A DNA stretch of 64,000 bases from Linnemannia elongata (lineage: Eukaryota > Mortierellomycota > Mortierellomycetes > Mortierellales > Mortierellaceae): contig JAXBDG010000006.1 of the NCBI GenBank assembly GCA_036320915.1, positions 310,001 to 374,000 on the forward strand, read 5' to 3'. Shown piece by piece: positions 1 through 10,908 of the stretch. Made by a program: the position numbers and the translations under genes. Position 1 is the first letter of the stretch; every line of letters begins with the position of its first letter. The notes below the pieces were generated by a model. It saw only the letters and a program-made list of their open reading frames with translations, did not search any database and had not been told where the DNA came from.

Positions 1-1476
1 CTTCTTGCCAGGGGGGTGGAGTCCGACAGAGGTGGCGGCGTAGTAGGCGTACATGATGGTGTGGATGAAAGAGTTGAAGACGACAAAGATCCAGATGGGG
101 GTGGCCTGGTAGTTGATGCCGGACCACATGGTGATCATGGCGCCGGCGTGGTGATAGGTCTGGAGAAGGGAAGAGCGGCGGCCCTTGAGGATGATGATGA
201 TGGTGTCGATGACTTCGTAGAACTTGGAGAGGTAGAAGATGTAACCCCAGTAACCGAGCGAGCCGTTCCAGAGGGACTGGTCAGTATCACAGTACTATTT
301 TAGTTATAGGAGAAATGGAGGTATGGTTAGCATAAGTGTGTGTGTGCATATGTGTAGTGCAAGTGAACAAAAGGAGACGCGTTGAAGTGACAGAGATGTT
401 TGCCACCAATCTCGAACTCAACCCAACCCAACCCAACACCCAACACCCAACCGAGACTTTCACTCCTTATTTTTGTACCACAGTCAGTCAATCAATCAAC
501 GGAGAGACAGACACAGCCCCAAGGATTTTTTTATCACTTTGTTGAGTGGAGTACAATTGGAATCTGTTGTGCTTTTGTGTTCCATTGCTGCAAAAGGGCG
601 ATGGGTTGACCTTTTTTGGACCGATTGTCGGAGCGAGGGAGGAGGGCAGGGAGGAAAACCATAATCCGTTGCCCATAACCTCTTCCTGCATTTACTCTCA
701 AAAACGCTCAGGTCATTCATCATAATTTCGTTGGGGAGGATAAGGGTTGTGCAACCACAACAAAGATCCAATTCCTCGTTAATCAACTCGAATGAGGGGG
801 TGGTGGTGGCTGTCGATCCGTGGTTTATCCATTCCGGCATGTTCGATAGCCGACATATCCGAACAATACTGGCTCCAAAGGTTTCCTGGGTTTGAATGGT
901 GGGGCGGTGGCTAATTGAGGACAACAATCATCGATCGCTCTTTACTACCATTCGTCGCCATCCCTCTCTCTCACTCTCTCTCCCTCTCTCTTGTTGCTCT
1001 CTTCATTTCTCTTCATTTCTCTAATTATCCCTCTTCTTCCCATCTCATTCCTTTTCATCAACTACTAATAGCACAAACAAAAAAAAAAAAAAACGACTAG
1101 CCCAGTTCTTAACCAAAAGCAAAGCAAAAAAAGCAAAACAAGTCCTGAGAAAACTTACGGCATCAAAGATAGAGTGGGTCGCAAAGTTCTTGATCATGGC
1201 GGGGAACATGTTGTAAAACGTAATTCCGGAATAAACACAGAGAATCAAGTTGTGGACAAAGACAAAGGCGGTCATGGCAGCACCAGACTGGGTCTTCTCG
1301 GCAGGCTTGGCGTTAGCGGATTTGGCGACGACGCGGGAAACTTTGCCGACCTTGGGGTTGAAGAGGGTGACGGCAACGGTGTAGGTTGCGGCGATGGCGA
1401 GGGGCGTCTTCCAGTTCATGAAGAAGTCGTAGTATTCAGGGAAAGGGACCCCGGCGGGCATAGGTGCTGACTCCAT
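1..1476 (-). CDS. Fatty-acid elongase (ELO/GNS1-SUR4 family), 3' end outside window
   Basis: Elongase condensing enzyme (3-ketoacyl-CoA synthase) of the ER membrane, adding two-carbon units to long-chain or polyunsaturated acyl-CoA. Exon 1 is complement(1159..1476), starting MESAPMPAGVPFPEYYDFFM; exon 2 is complement(<1..294), starting YCDTDQSLWN. The 864-bp intron (295..1158) has a GTAAGT donor and a TAG acceptor, joins in phase 0, and contains CT-rich low-complexity sequence. Visible hallmarks are several hydrophobic segments, the histidine box read as QTYHHAGA in exon 2, and the following MWSGINYQATP and FNSFIHTIMY blocks. From memory it closely resembles the elongases of Mortierella alpina. 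The C-terminal part lies left of the window. Family assignment is secure; substrate preference is not readable from sequence. Confidence 0.92.
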
Positions 1477-3231
1477 TGTTGGTATGTGTATGTGTTGATG
1501 GTATTAAGGTACAGTAAGGAGGAAGAGTGGGGAGGAGTAAAGAGGCGAGACGGGAAGGCGATCAGTGGATAAAGAGAAAGAAGAAAAAGAAAGGGAAAAA
1601 AAAGAGAGATAGAGAAACAATTCCTTTTGTCTTTAAAGGTTGACGCCTGAAAAAGAAAAAAGAATAAAATAAAATAAAATAAAAAGACAGTCCTCCTCTG
1701 AAGGGACGGCGAGAAGGTATAGCTTTCATACTCTCTGTGATGATCTGGGGTGTCTGAGAGTCCAATTCAACAATTCAACGGCAGACAGAATCACTTACAA
1801 AAAAAATTAATAATGATTCCCATGTTGTTGGGTGCTGCAAACAAAAACAAAAAAAAGTATGGGTAAGGGAGGTGGTCCGAGGGCATAGCTCTCTTTTCTC
1901 TGCTTTCTTGCTTTCCCTCCGAAAAAAGCCATTCCTGCACTTGGATTTGTTTGGGCGAATGGCCTCACAGTCCACGCCCCCTTACCCTTTAATGCTTATT
2001 ATTCTTATTTTCCTGCACCTCACACTCCGGCCTTACTTTCAATCCTAACGCGTATTCCAACAAAGTGCCCAGTGCTCACTTCATCCTTGCTAACTCGGAC
2101 TTTGATCCAGCTGGATCCCTCCCTTTCGCTTTCACTCACACACGTCTTTCATATCTCCAGCATAAAAAAAAATGGGGTAGAAAGGCTTCAGAAACAAAAC
2201 AAAAAGCCTTTTTCTTTTCAGATGTATCACCATGCACCTTTCTCTCTTTCCTTCCACCAATGCCATCGTATATCGCTACGGAGATAGCTTCCCTCATTGA
2301 TATTTCTTCTGAGAAACCGAATAAATAGCTCTCGTTCTTTCATTCCTCACCATTAGCGCTTCTTTAAACATTGCCATGTGCAATTAACTCCCAGCCTACT
2401 TTCCCCATCAATGGACGTTGATGGATCGTGCGCTTCTTGTACGGTACCTACGGGTCAATGGTTTCGCGAGGTATTGATATCCTTTTACGTTATCTCCGAT
2501 GTATCATGGCCGTTCTCGCCATTCACTCGCCTCGAACTGGTTTCTTCAACAAACATAATGCTGTGATAAATACATTGAACAAAAACTTCTGTCGTCTCAA
2601 CGATCGTCATTTACTACAAGTGGCAATGGGTGATACAAGGCCAACCTCCGCTTTGACCGGGTTGGTGCCTGAACAATAACATGAGCACAGCAGACCCTTC
2701 GGCCAGTTACTTTAAAAGCAACAGTAACGTTTTTTTTTTTTCATTCTCTTTACTCATCATCACTCTCCCAGATCAAGAGACCATTGGGCATGTTTCCTCA
2801 AATCCCAGTTGTGAATCAAGCCAACCCCCCCCCCCCCCCCCCCCCCCTCGCCTCTAATCATCAGGAACACCTTTTTCTCCGCAAGAATCACGCCTATCAG
2901 ATAACACACCTCTCCAACAGCCATAGTAAACAGGTCCATTGTTTTTGGGGGAGGAAAGACAGCAATAGGAAGTAATTCGTCTTTGTCATGGTCTCTCTCC
3001 TTTGACGGACCCTGAACGAAAGAACCCTCCAAAAGAAATCATAAATCAAAAATTTAGTCTCCCCAGGCTGCACCCCAACAAAAAAAAAAAAAAAAAGATT
3101 TCGCCCTTGTTGCTGATTTGATTTTTGGTTTTGGGGAAAGGGAAGGGCAGAGACCATTTTTTATGTGTAAGAGAGCGAAGAATGGAAACAGAAGGAAGAG
3201 ATACTCGTTCACGTCTATCGTTGGCTGTTAC
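1477..3231. other. Intergenic region with low-complexity tracts
   Basis: No convincing gene. The elongase promoter/5' UTR side is AG/CT-rich. A run of 23 C residues lies at 2825-2847 and an A17 tract near 3081-3097. On the minus strand around 2935-3010 a short open segment (reading LLPIAVFPPPKTMDLFTM) faintly resembles a more C-terminal part of COG5, but no splice sites connect it convincingly. The remaining COG5 C-terminal half is not recognisable here. Confidence 0.5.
2825..2847. repeat. Poly(C) tract, 23 nt
   Basis: Uninterrupted run of 23 cytosines between the elongase and COG5 genes. The opposite strand is poly(G), able in principle to form a quadruplex. Confidence 0.95.
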
Positions 3232-5291
3232 TTCTCTGGGCGGTCTTGGTCCGGTAAGCATTCTCAAACGATGAAATGGCCCGGAGCATCAGCACCACCT
3301 CCGGACTAATCATCATAATGTTATCAATCACAATGAAGAAAAAAAAAGTGCGAGAAGAGGATTGTGGTTAGTGAGAATTCTAACAGATGCTTACTCGCCT
3401 CAAAATTCACGGACCACCATTATCATCTCATTTGTTATCTCTCTCTCTCTCTATTTCTCTCTCACGCTCACTATCATTTTTTTTTGGTTCACTCCTCATG
3501 TTACCTTTGCACGTCTTCAGAGGGGGTGTTGGCGCTATGGACTGACACGCGAGAAAAGAACTCATGCAGCAGGTTCAATAGTCTTGGAAATCCATCGATA
3601 AACGCCTGTTGCAGGAATTGCGATGCTATCAGAGGTTTGAAAGACAGTACGAATACCAATTGGGCTAGAATGAGTTTTGATAGTGCCTAGGTAAATAAAG
3701 CATTAAAGAGGACCTTCCTAGGAAACATACATCTTGCAGAGGCTTTGAGCTCTTGTTCGAACTGGACAGACAGAGATTGCCAGAACCTGTGAACCATATT
3801 TCCGTCCATGCTGCTCGAGATCACATCCAGGAACGAGATCTGTGACAGAGGATCTCTCTTTCGTGCAAGCACCCGTTCCAGCAAGTAGATCTACATATAA
3901 ACAAAAGCGACAGGTCGTTGTTAGTCGATCTGTAGCACCTCTCAGCGTGTTCATAGGAGGTCGAGTCCGCGACAACAAATGACAAAGAAGTCTAGTTCCA
4001 GACGTTACCTTGACGCATCCGTTGTACATATCATCCATGAGTTTCTCCATCCTCTTCCAAAGAATCGAGGTCCATAATGCTGCCGCCCCAACGCTCGGTT
4101 CACCGTTATTTCTTCGAACACCGCCGCCCACAAATCCAGAACTATTCATTCCCGATTCTAAGTTGAAGATAATGAGCATCGAAATCAGGGTCAGTCATGC
4201 ATTTCCTAGGTCACCATGCTTCATGGTCTTCCTTTTGCAACAGCTGAAGGAACGTACCTTTAGCCTCCCGTTGCAAGGACTGGATATCGACAGCCTGCTT
4301 GATTTGTACATGCAGCCTGTTAGAAAGAAGAGAAGTAATCGCCACCACTTTGAGATCTAGTCGCTTTAAAGAATAAAAGACCTGCAGAGCCGATCCGACC
4401 TGAGCCTGGTTCTGAGTGTTCATGCCCTCCTGGAGCATCCTGTCAGCAGAATCCACAATCCTGCCTCTAACCGACTCCAAGTTCCGCACCTCCTGATCCA
4501 CAACGTGAATGCCTTCCAGATCGGACTCCTGAAGCAGCGCATCTAATATGATCCAGATTTATATGGAGATACAGTTAATTATCGCTCCGAGTTGAATATT
4601 CACAAGCGCGCGAAAAGAAGAATAATAAAAGGCATCCTCGTATCAACATACCAACTTCGCTGAGGGTGAGGGCTGCTTTAGTCAATTCCAAATCGCCACC
4701 AGGCATTTGCATCTCCAATCGTTTGCTCAAGTAGAGAAACCTCAATACCCGACGCAACATCTCTGATGTGACCTGCAATCGCTCCAATTGAACCGTGTAG
4801 GTCTGAATCTGCTCAAAGGGCGTTTTGATCTTGAACGAGAGTCGCTCCATGGATGTGCTGAGAGCCTTGAGTCCAATCTTGACAGTTTTTAAAACCGTCT
4901 CCAGTTCCCGGATCCCTGCTGCTTGACTCAGCAAGTCATTGTAGTTGTTCGTCACCTATTATCCACATTCAATTGTGAAATATGTTAATATGTGTTATGA
5001 AGGTGCGTTGTTTTGTTCCTGGAAGCAATCAACGAAAGTGATTCCTGGGGTATGTGTTCTTACTTGCTCGTGAAGTTGCTTGTTGAGACTGTCGATACTG
5101 AAGGAGAGACTGGCAAGAGAGGTCGAGATGTCGACTCCTTTTGAGGACTGGTGGATGATGGAGTTGGCATGGGTATTTGGGTCAAACTGGTCGACGAGGA
5201 AAGAGTCGTAGTCTAGTAGTGAGGTTGATGTGTGATGGGATGAGAGTTGATGTCCCAGTTGGTCAGTTGTACTCCATGTTCCATGTTCCAT
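3232..5291 (-). CDS. COG5: Conserved oligomeric Golgi complex subunit 5 (N-terminal half recognisable)
   Basis: COG5 is a lobe-B subunit of the COG tethering complex for retrograde vesicles at the Golgi. Seven exons can be joined with GT-AG borders and consistent phase: complement(5064..5291, 4652..4955, 4258..4542, 4009..4157, 3731..3890, 3505..3625, 3232..3305), giving about 440 residues. Family blocks seen in order are FLVDQFDPNTHANSIIHQ, LLSQAAGIRELETVL, LQVTSEMLRRVLRFLYLSKR, MLQEGMNTQNQAQVGSALQV, WKRMEKLMDDMY, LARKRDPLSQI, FLQQAFIDGFPRLL and ISSFENAY. The start at 5291 is the first ATG giving the conserved N-terminus and is uncertain. Family members usually run about 750-850 residues. 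Beyond residue ~440 I find no clear continuation, so the gene is either 3'-truncated or continues in exons I cannot recognise. Exon 7 is the least certain. Confidence 0.8.
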
Positions 5292-6113
5292 GTTGCAAGT
5301 AATAGTCAATGTACTCTTGGATGAACAAGTCTCTCGTTCAGAAACAGTAGTGTACCGGTGTAAGAGTCGAGTTCTGGGATGGTTGTGGTCATGGTCATGG
5401 TCTATCCTGTGTCTATTGTCACTATGGTCCTTGTATTTCCTCAAGAAAGCGCGTTTTGAGGTTGTCCTATGTGTAAGATGAAAAAGTCCGTTTGGGCGCG
5501 TTCCTGAGCAAGCTTGAAGGAAGTGAGAGATGGCGAACTGTCTATGTGCCCCTACTTCCGCCCAAGTCAAGTCTTAAAGAGGTGACTGCTGGTGCTCTTC
5601 ATATGAGAAGGACAGTGGAAGTGTGAAGAAATGAAGAAGGAAAAGCCACAGACAATCGTCCAATCGCGGTCTGCGATCATACTTGCGTCGTTTTATCTCT
5701 CGTTTATTTTTTTGCCTTTTCCGTATTTGTCTGGTCTGTCGTGTGCGGCAACGTCGTCTTCCGTCTTCTGATTCCCACTTCCTCCCTTCTTTCATATTTC
5801 TTATTCTTCACTCCTCTTCGACAACCAAAGCAGCCTCGACACACCTGTCAGACCCTCTACATCAACAAGGGACACAACAGGACCGACCATCGGGAGAGAA
5901 CTCGTTAACAGCAATTACAAGACACGCATAAAGTTGATCCAGTCTCCAACCTAGTGTCTCAATCAACCTACTCCCTCTCTCTTCCACACCGTTGAACCTC
6001 GTCGCGTGTGCGCTTCTGGCCAGGAGTGTGAATACAACCACCAAAACCCAACGACCCTCCTTGGAGTCACTCACGGGCTTCAACAGCGACATATACACAC
6101 ACTCCTCTTCAAC
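5292..6113. promoter_or_regulatory. Divergent intergenic region COG5 / MDM31
   Basis: About 0.8 kb separates the divergent starts of COG5 (-) and MDM31 (+). It is pyrimidine-rich on the + strand near 5680-5830, as in fungal promoters and 5' UTRs. No TATA box or other specific element is recognised. Confidence 0.4.
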
Positions 6114-9100
6114 ATGCAGGCTAGTTGTTTATTGCAACGGGGTCCGATCCGTCCCACGATCTTGACCAGGACCGTCGCATGCAATCACCCTACAGCTATT
6201 CAACGCACCCGCTCCATTCTTCTCAAGAAGCAGGATATCCAGACCCGCAGGTAAATATATACGCTCGACAGGAAGAATGAAGTGAATCACAGTGCCAGTT
6301 GGAATCTCATACCCTTCCTTATCAAAACGTACGAAACGCTTTTTTTTTTTTTCGTAACTAACATAACTCGTTCGTAACATCAATTGATCCCGATTCTTTA
6401 GCACAAGTATGCAGTTCTTATCAACAATTACTGGAAATGGCCGTACTTCCAAGAGACAATTGCTTTGCAGACTTGCTCCCGGACTATGGGTCTACAATAA
6501 TGGCGGTATCTATGGAGGCGAGGCAGCAGTAGCCGTGAATCAGACAACTCAGCAGGTGATAATGCAGCGATCCGGCGTTGCTACCCTCAACTCGGCGTCC
6601 TTTGCAGGAAGTATACCAACACGGGCGCGGGGTGTTCACCAGATCATGAACCATTTGAGTGAGCGCATGGTCAAGGGCACAGCACAGATCCTATCCAAGC
6701 CTCAGCCCAGGACAAGTACCCTACAAGAAGCAGGTCGTCTTGGATTCAGCCAATCTTCCTCTCAACCACATGCAGCGAACCACCATCACTTTCCTTCTTC
6801 CCCTGTCAACACCCCCTCACCCCAAACACGCCAATATATCACCACAACAAATCATCTCAACAAGACCACACCAACAACTGCAACCAGAGCAGCACACCTC
6901 GCCAATCCTCTACGCACCAAATTGGCGCCCTCAACAGTCCGCTCCCAGGCTGTCAATGGATCGAGACGTACTTACGCGACCCAATCTTCGAATTCAAGTG
7001 CGCTTGTCAAGTACACGCCGCCTCCTACAGGACCATTAGACCGCGTTGGACGAGCCAAGCTGTTGTCAGCGGCGCCAACGTTTCTGGCCCGACTCAAGAT
7101 CCGGTTGAAGTTGCTGTTGATGCGCCAGATCCGGCCGTGGCGGGTGGACGACTTTATTGCGATGTTTTCATGGGCATTCCTGGCGAATGTTGCATTTGTC
7201 CTCTTGGGCACGACAACGTTTTTCAGTCTTGTGCTTGCGGCGGCGAACAGTCTGCAGTTCCAAGGTAATAATGTTATTTCAATATGTTGTCATTTGTTTT
7301 TTTTTTCTTTTTTTCGGGAGAGACCGATTGGGAAGCGGAGAAGAGAACAAGGAGGAAGTGGATGTGACGTGGTATTTTTTTTGTCTTGTTGTCATGGGTG
7401 GTCCGTGTGTTTGACGTTTTCTCTGGTATCAAAGGGGTCATATATTGCGATTAGTAACGTGACAATTGATTGACACATTTAACATCTACCAACCAATCAT
7501 ACCATATCATATAATATAGGATTTGTTGCGTCCAAGATCAGCGACTACCTGACTGCATCAACAGGGGTCGAGGTCAAATTCGAGGCTGCTATCGTGCCCA
7601 ACTGGAAGGACGGCCGCATCACCCTCAGGAATGTCGTCATGTCCAAGCGCGCAGTGGCACCTTTGCCCGAGGACGAATCATCCTCACTTGCACACAAGGG
7701 CGAGGACCACTCTGGACACGGACATGAACACGACGACTCACATCCCCATGTGGCTACAGAAGAGGAGGTTGACACCAACTTCACGATGTTTGATGTTACC
7801 ATCGACCAGATTGATGTCACCCTGTCGGCCAAGCGGTGGCTGGACGGCAAGGGGCTCATTGAGGATGCCTCCATCAAAGGCGTCCGCGGTGTCATTGGTA
7901 CGTTTTCTTTAACTTTCAGGCCCAACATCTATGAAAGAGGACATTTCTGCTTTGAATTCTAACATCAATGCACCCATTTCTCCCTATTGCAGATCGAACG
8001 CATGTATGGTGGGATCCAGATGTGGAATATATTCCGGAGGAGGCCAGACGGAAACATGTACCGGGAGATTTCGAGCTCGAGTCTTTGCAATTGGAAGACA
8101 TGCTGGTGACCGTGCTGCAGCCTGACGGATTCCGGCCGTACACTGTCTCGGTGTTCTCAGCACAGTTCCCTTGCTTCCGGAAACAATGGATCTGCTACGA
8201 CATGTTGTGTGCAGACTCGATGGTCGGCATGTTTGACGGCTGCCTCTTCAGTTGTTACACTGCTCAGAGAGAAAACACCGATATCCAGACCGACACAAAG
8301 TGGAAGCGGACGACACGGTTCAAGATTGACGATGTCAAAATTGATCATTTGAACGCTGGTGTGGAAGGCCCCTTTGGCTGGATCTATGCCGGCACAGTCG
8401 ATGTCACCTGCGATGTCAAGATTCCCAACGAACCTGAGGAGGATGTGCTGAGGAAGCTGGTGAACGATATCGTGGACAAGATTGATGAGGTCGTTGATTT
8501 TGCCCCTCTGCCGTTGGTCTTTGGAACCGGCGCGATCGGTGGCAAGGAGATTGTTGTCTACCCCAACCGTGCGGCTGCTGCCTTGCACCAGAGGATGATG
8601 GAAAAGGAGGAGGAGGAGCGGAAAATGCAGCGTCAGCAGCACGGACATACCCACCAGCCCCAGACACCTCAGGATGAACATCATCGCCTGCACCATTTGA
8701 ACAAGCAACATCAAAAGGTCGAGCAGCAGTACAGACAATACCAGCTTCAGCAACAACAGAGCCAACAACATCTTACAGAACAACAGCGCCAACAGCACCA
8801 GCAACACATGTCGCGACTCAACCCTGCTACCATTACAGGAAAGACCAAGTCCAAGAAACCCGCTCTGGTAATGGACTTTGAATTCCGCTTCAACGACACC
8901 AAGGCTTCGATTCCTCTCCATACCGAGAGCATGTCTTACCTTTCCAACGCCATGGTCCGTCCCCTCGTTGCCTTTATGAACAGCAACCGCACCGTCACCC
9001 CCATCCGCTGCCGCGTCGAAATGGACCTCGTAAGTTCTTCCTTTTCACTACATGTGCTGATGTGTTTTCACCACTTGAGTATCTAATGCTAACCCCTTTC

Positions 9101-9359
9101 ATATTCGACCGCTATCAACCAATAGTCAGAATTCGATGGATCATGGACGATCTATGACTCGAACCTGATGAATAACCTGTCGACAGAGGTCGGAAAGGCA
9201 TGGGCCAATCTTGTGGCAGACGAGCGGGAGAGGAACCGCAAGCTGAAGCGAGTGGGACTCTGGGGTCTTCAGTCGGTGACTCGCAACATTGTCAGTGTCT
9301 ATGACTACGCCCGTGGCAACCGTGGCTTCTGGCACTACATCGGTACCCAGACCGTTTAA
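6114..9359 (+). CDS. MDM31: Mitochondrial distribution and morphology protein Mdm31/Mdm32 family
   Basis: Mitochondrial inner-membrane protein needed for organelle shape, nucleoid organisation and lipid homeostasis. Exons 6114..6250, 6402..7264, 7520..7897, 7993..9029 and 9126..9359 join in frame to 882 residues, and every intron is GT-AG. The N-terminus (MQASCLLQRGPIRPT, then Arg-rich) looks like a matrix-targeting presequence. A transmembrane segment lies at about residues 300-327 (WAFLANVAFVLLGTTTF). The family block follows, with AIVPNWKDGRITLRNV and then FGWIYAGTVDV and FRFNDTKASIPL. The C-terminus ends RGNRGFWHYIGTQTV. Oddities are a His-rich insert (GEDHSGHGHEHDDSHPH) and a long Gln/His-rich insert at roughly 8600-8810, both unlike yeast homologues. 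No frameshift is present, which speaks for good assembly quality here. Confidence 0.93.
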
Positions 9360-10379
9360 GGACAGTCTTTTTTCTTCACTGGACACTCCTTCATCCTTTT
9401 TTGCGCATCGTATTCTTTTTTTTCTTTCTACTTTCAAACCGAACACACATACACCGCCAACTGCATTAGAAGCCATTCTCCTCCTTGTTCCTTTTATCAT
9501 TCCTCGCCGTTATCCTAGCATTCTTTCTTTTTTTTCTATTGTTGTTGTTCATCCACCTTGTACCATATCCTTCCATCATCGTTCTATTCATTGTCATTAG
9601 AAATAAAAATCAGCTATCGAAAACTGTAGATCTCAGGCGCGTCGCCATGAGTCCATGTCAATTGGAGTCATCATTTTTGGATCGTAATCAAAGGTTGTCT
9701 GTGACATGGAATGTTTTCTCAGGGCTTGGAACGGCTTTCTGAAGTCCATGGGGCCTTTTTTTTCCATTTTGTTGTCGACGGATCTTTTGTGGTATTTTAG
9801 TGCAGACTCGTCTTTTTCAGTGTACGTTTATGTCAACTAGGATAGGATTGGCAAGTACATGGATAGACGCGTTGTGATGGCGGAGTTGGTGCTTTTGCGT
9901 GATTGACTATCTTCAAGATATTGCCTCCCCCTTGATCCTTCTATTTTCCTTATAACCCCCCTCTCATTAGTCGTTTTGAACAAAAACAGGGAACGTTGAA
10001 TCTTCTGAAAAACGCAATAAAGAAGGAAATGAACGAACGCGTCAAAAAAAAAAAAAAAAAAAAAAAAAGGTACCTTGCGCGATCGTAAATGAGATAGATC
10101 CCAGACCCGCCAGCTCCACGTGCTCATCCTCCGATGATACGCAGTTGTGAGGTAGTTGTGTCGGATGCATGCAGAAGTAACCCATGTTGTCTTTGAATTT
10201 GACCATTTTTTTTTGTTTTTAGGAGTTAAGGTACTCCCTTGTCTATTTAGGTTGTTGTTGGAGGCATTGACTGTCTGAAAATTAATATGATCGTCCGGCA
10301 GAGGATACGTCAGTCCTTTGGTTTCAGACGTTGAGCTGGATGCAGTGTTGGTGAGAGACGACTGTAGTGATAAGGGCAG
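9360..10379. other. Intergenic region; poly(A)-tailed insertion candidate
   Basis: Holds the MDM31 3' flank (T-rich) and then unassigned sequence. AATAAA at 10016-10021 is followed 22 nt later by A25 at 10044-10068, the layout of a reverse-transcribed mRNA 3' end. No coding sequence is recognised upstream of it. Confidence 0.4.
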
Positions 10380-10535
10380 GAGAAAAGAGGATTAAGGCAA
10401 AGAACGGTAGCAATAACGACGGAGCAGCAACTAATATACACGGATAGCAAGAAACCCTATGGACAGGAATGACCTCTGCTTCGTAAGTTCTTAATCATTC
10501 CATTTCTCCATAAGCGCCAAAGAAAAGAGATGGAC
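10380..10535 (+). promoter_or_regulatory. Distal conserved upstream block of SLR1
   Basis: This stretch, including GACCTCTGCTTCGTAAG and the preceding AAAGAGGATTAAGGCAAAGAA, recurs in the same relative place upstream of SLR2 (about 14150-14310), the SLR3 fragment (about 17330-17475) and SLR4 (about 21790-21955). Its conservation outside coding sequence suggests a promoter element or the edge of the duplication unit. Confidence 0.55.
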
Positions 10536-10623
10536 AAGCGAGCCGATGTAGGGCAGAGAAGGCGCATTGAAAGAAGCACCTTTCCTCAAAATGCATTTTT
10601 TTGGTTTGTGGCTTACTGCTCAG

Positions 10624-10669
10624 TGCCCCTCCCATGGTAACACAATGGGACGATTGCGTGGCGGGAATA
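10624..10669 (+). promoter_or_regulatory. Proximal conserved upstream block of SLR1
   Basis: Core CCTCCCATGGTAACACA about 285 nt before the SLR1 ATG. The same block lies before SLR2 (14381-14430), SLR3 (17521-17570) and SLR4 (22055-22102), and inverted before SLR F (59065-59112). It sits about 290-350 nt upstream of each ATG. Confidence 0.6.
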
Positions 10670-10908
10670 CCATTTCTTTCTCCCCTTTCTTCCCGTTTTG
10701 CTCATCCGCTTCTTTCCTCTTCACTTTTTCATTTCATCCTCTTTTCCTTCGTCTCTCTTTTTCATTATCTTTCTCAACCACCTATCTCATTTTCCACACC
10801 CTTTTCCTTTCTGTCCTTCTTCACAACCTCCCTCACAGCTGCCCACAGAGACTCATCTGTCTGTGCTTTTTCATACAAACCCACCTATCCCCGTCCTTAC
10901 TACAAAAA

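Noticed and set aside
16..303. Asp/Gly-rich + strand frame at the window start
   Set aside because: Antisense of the elongase exon 2, which has clear family motifs.
8157..8921. 254-codon Leu-rich minus-strand frame
   Set aside because: Antisense shadow of the CAG/CAA-rich part of MDM31; poly-Gln reads as poly-Leu on the other strand.
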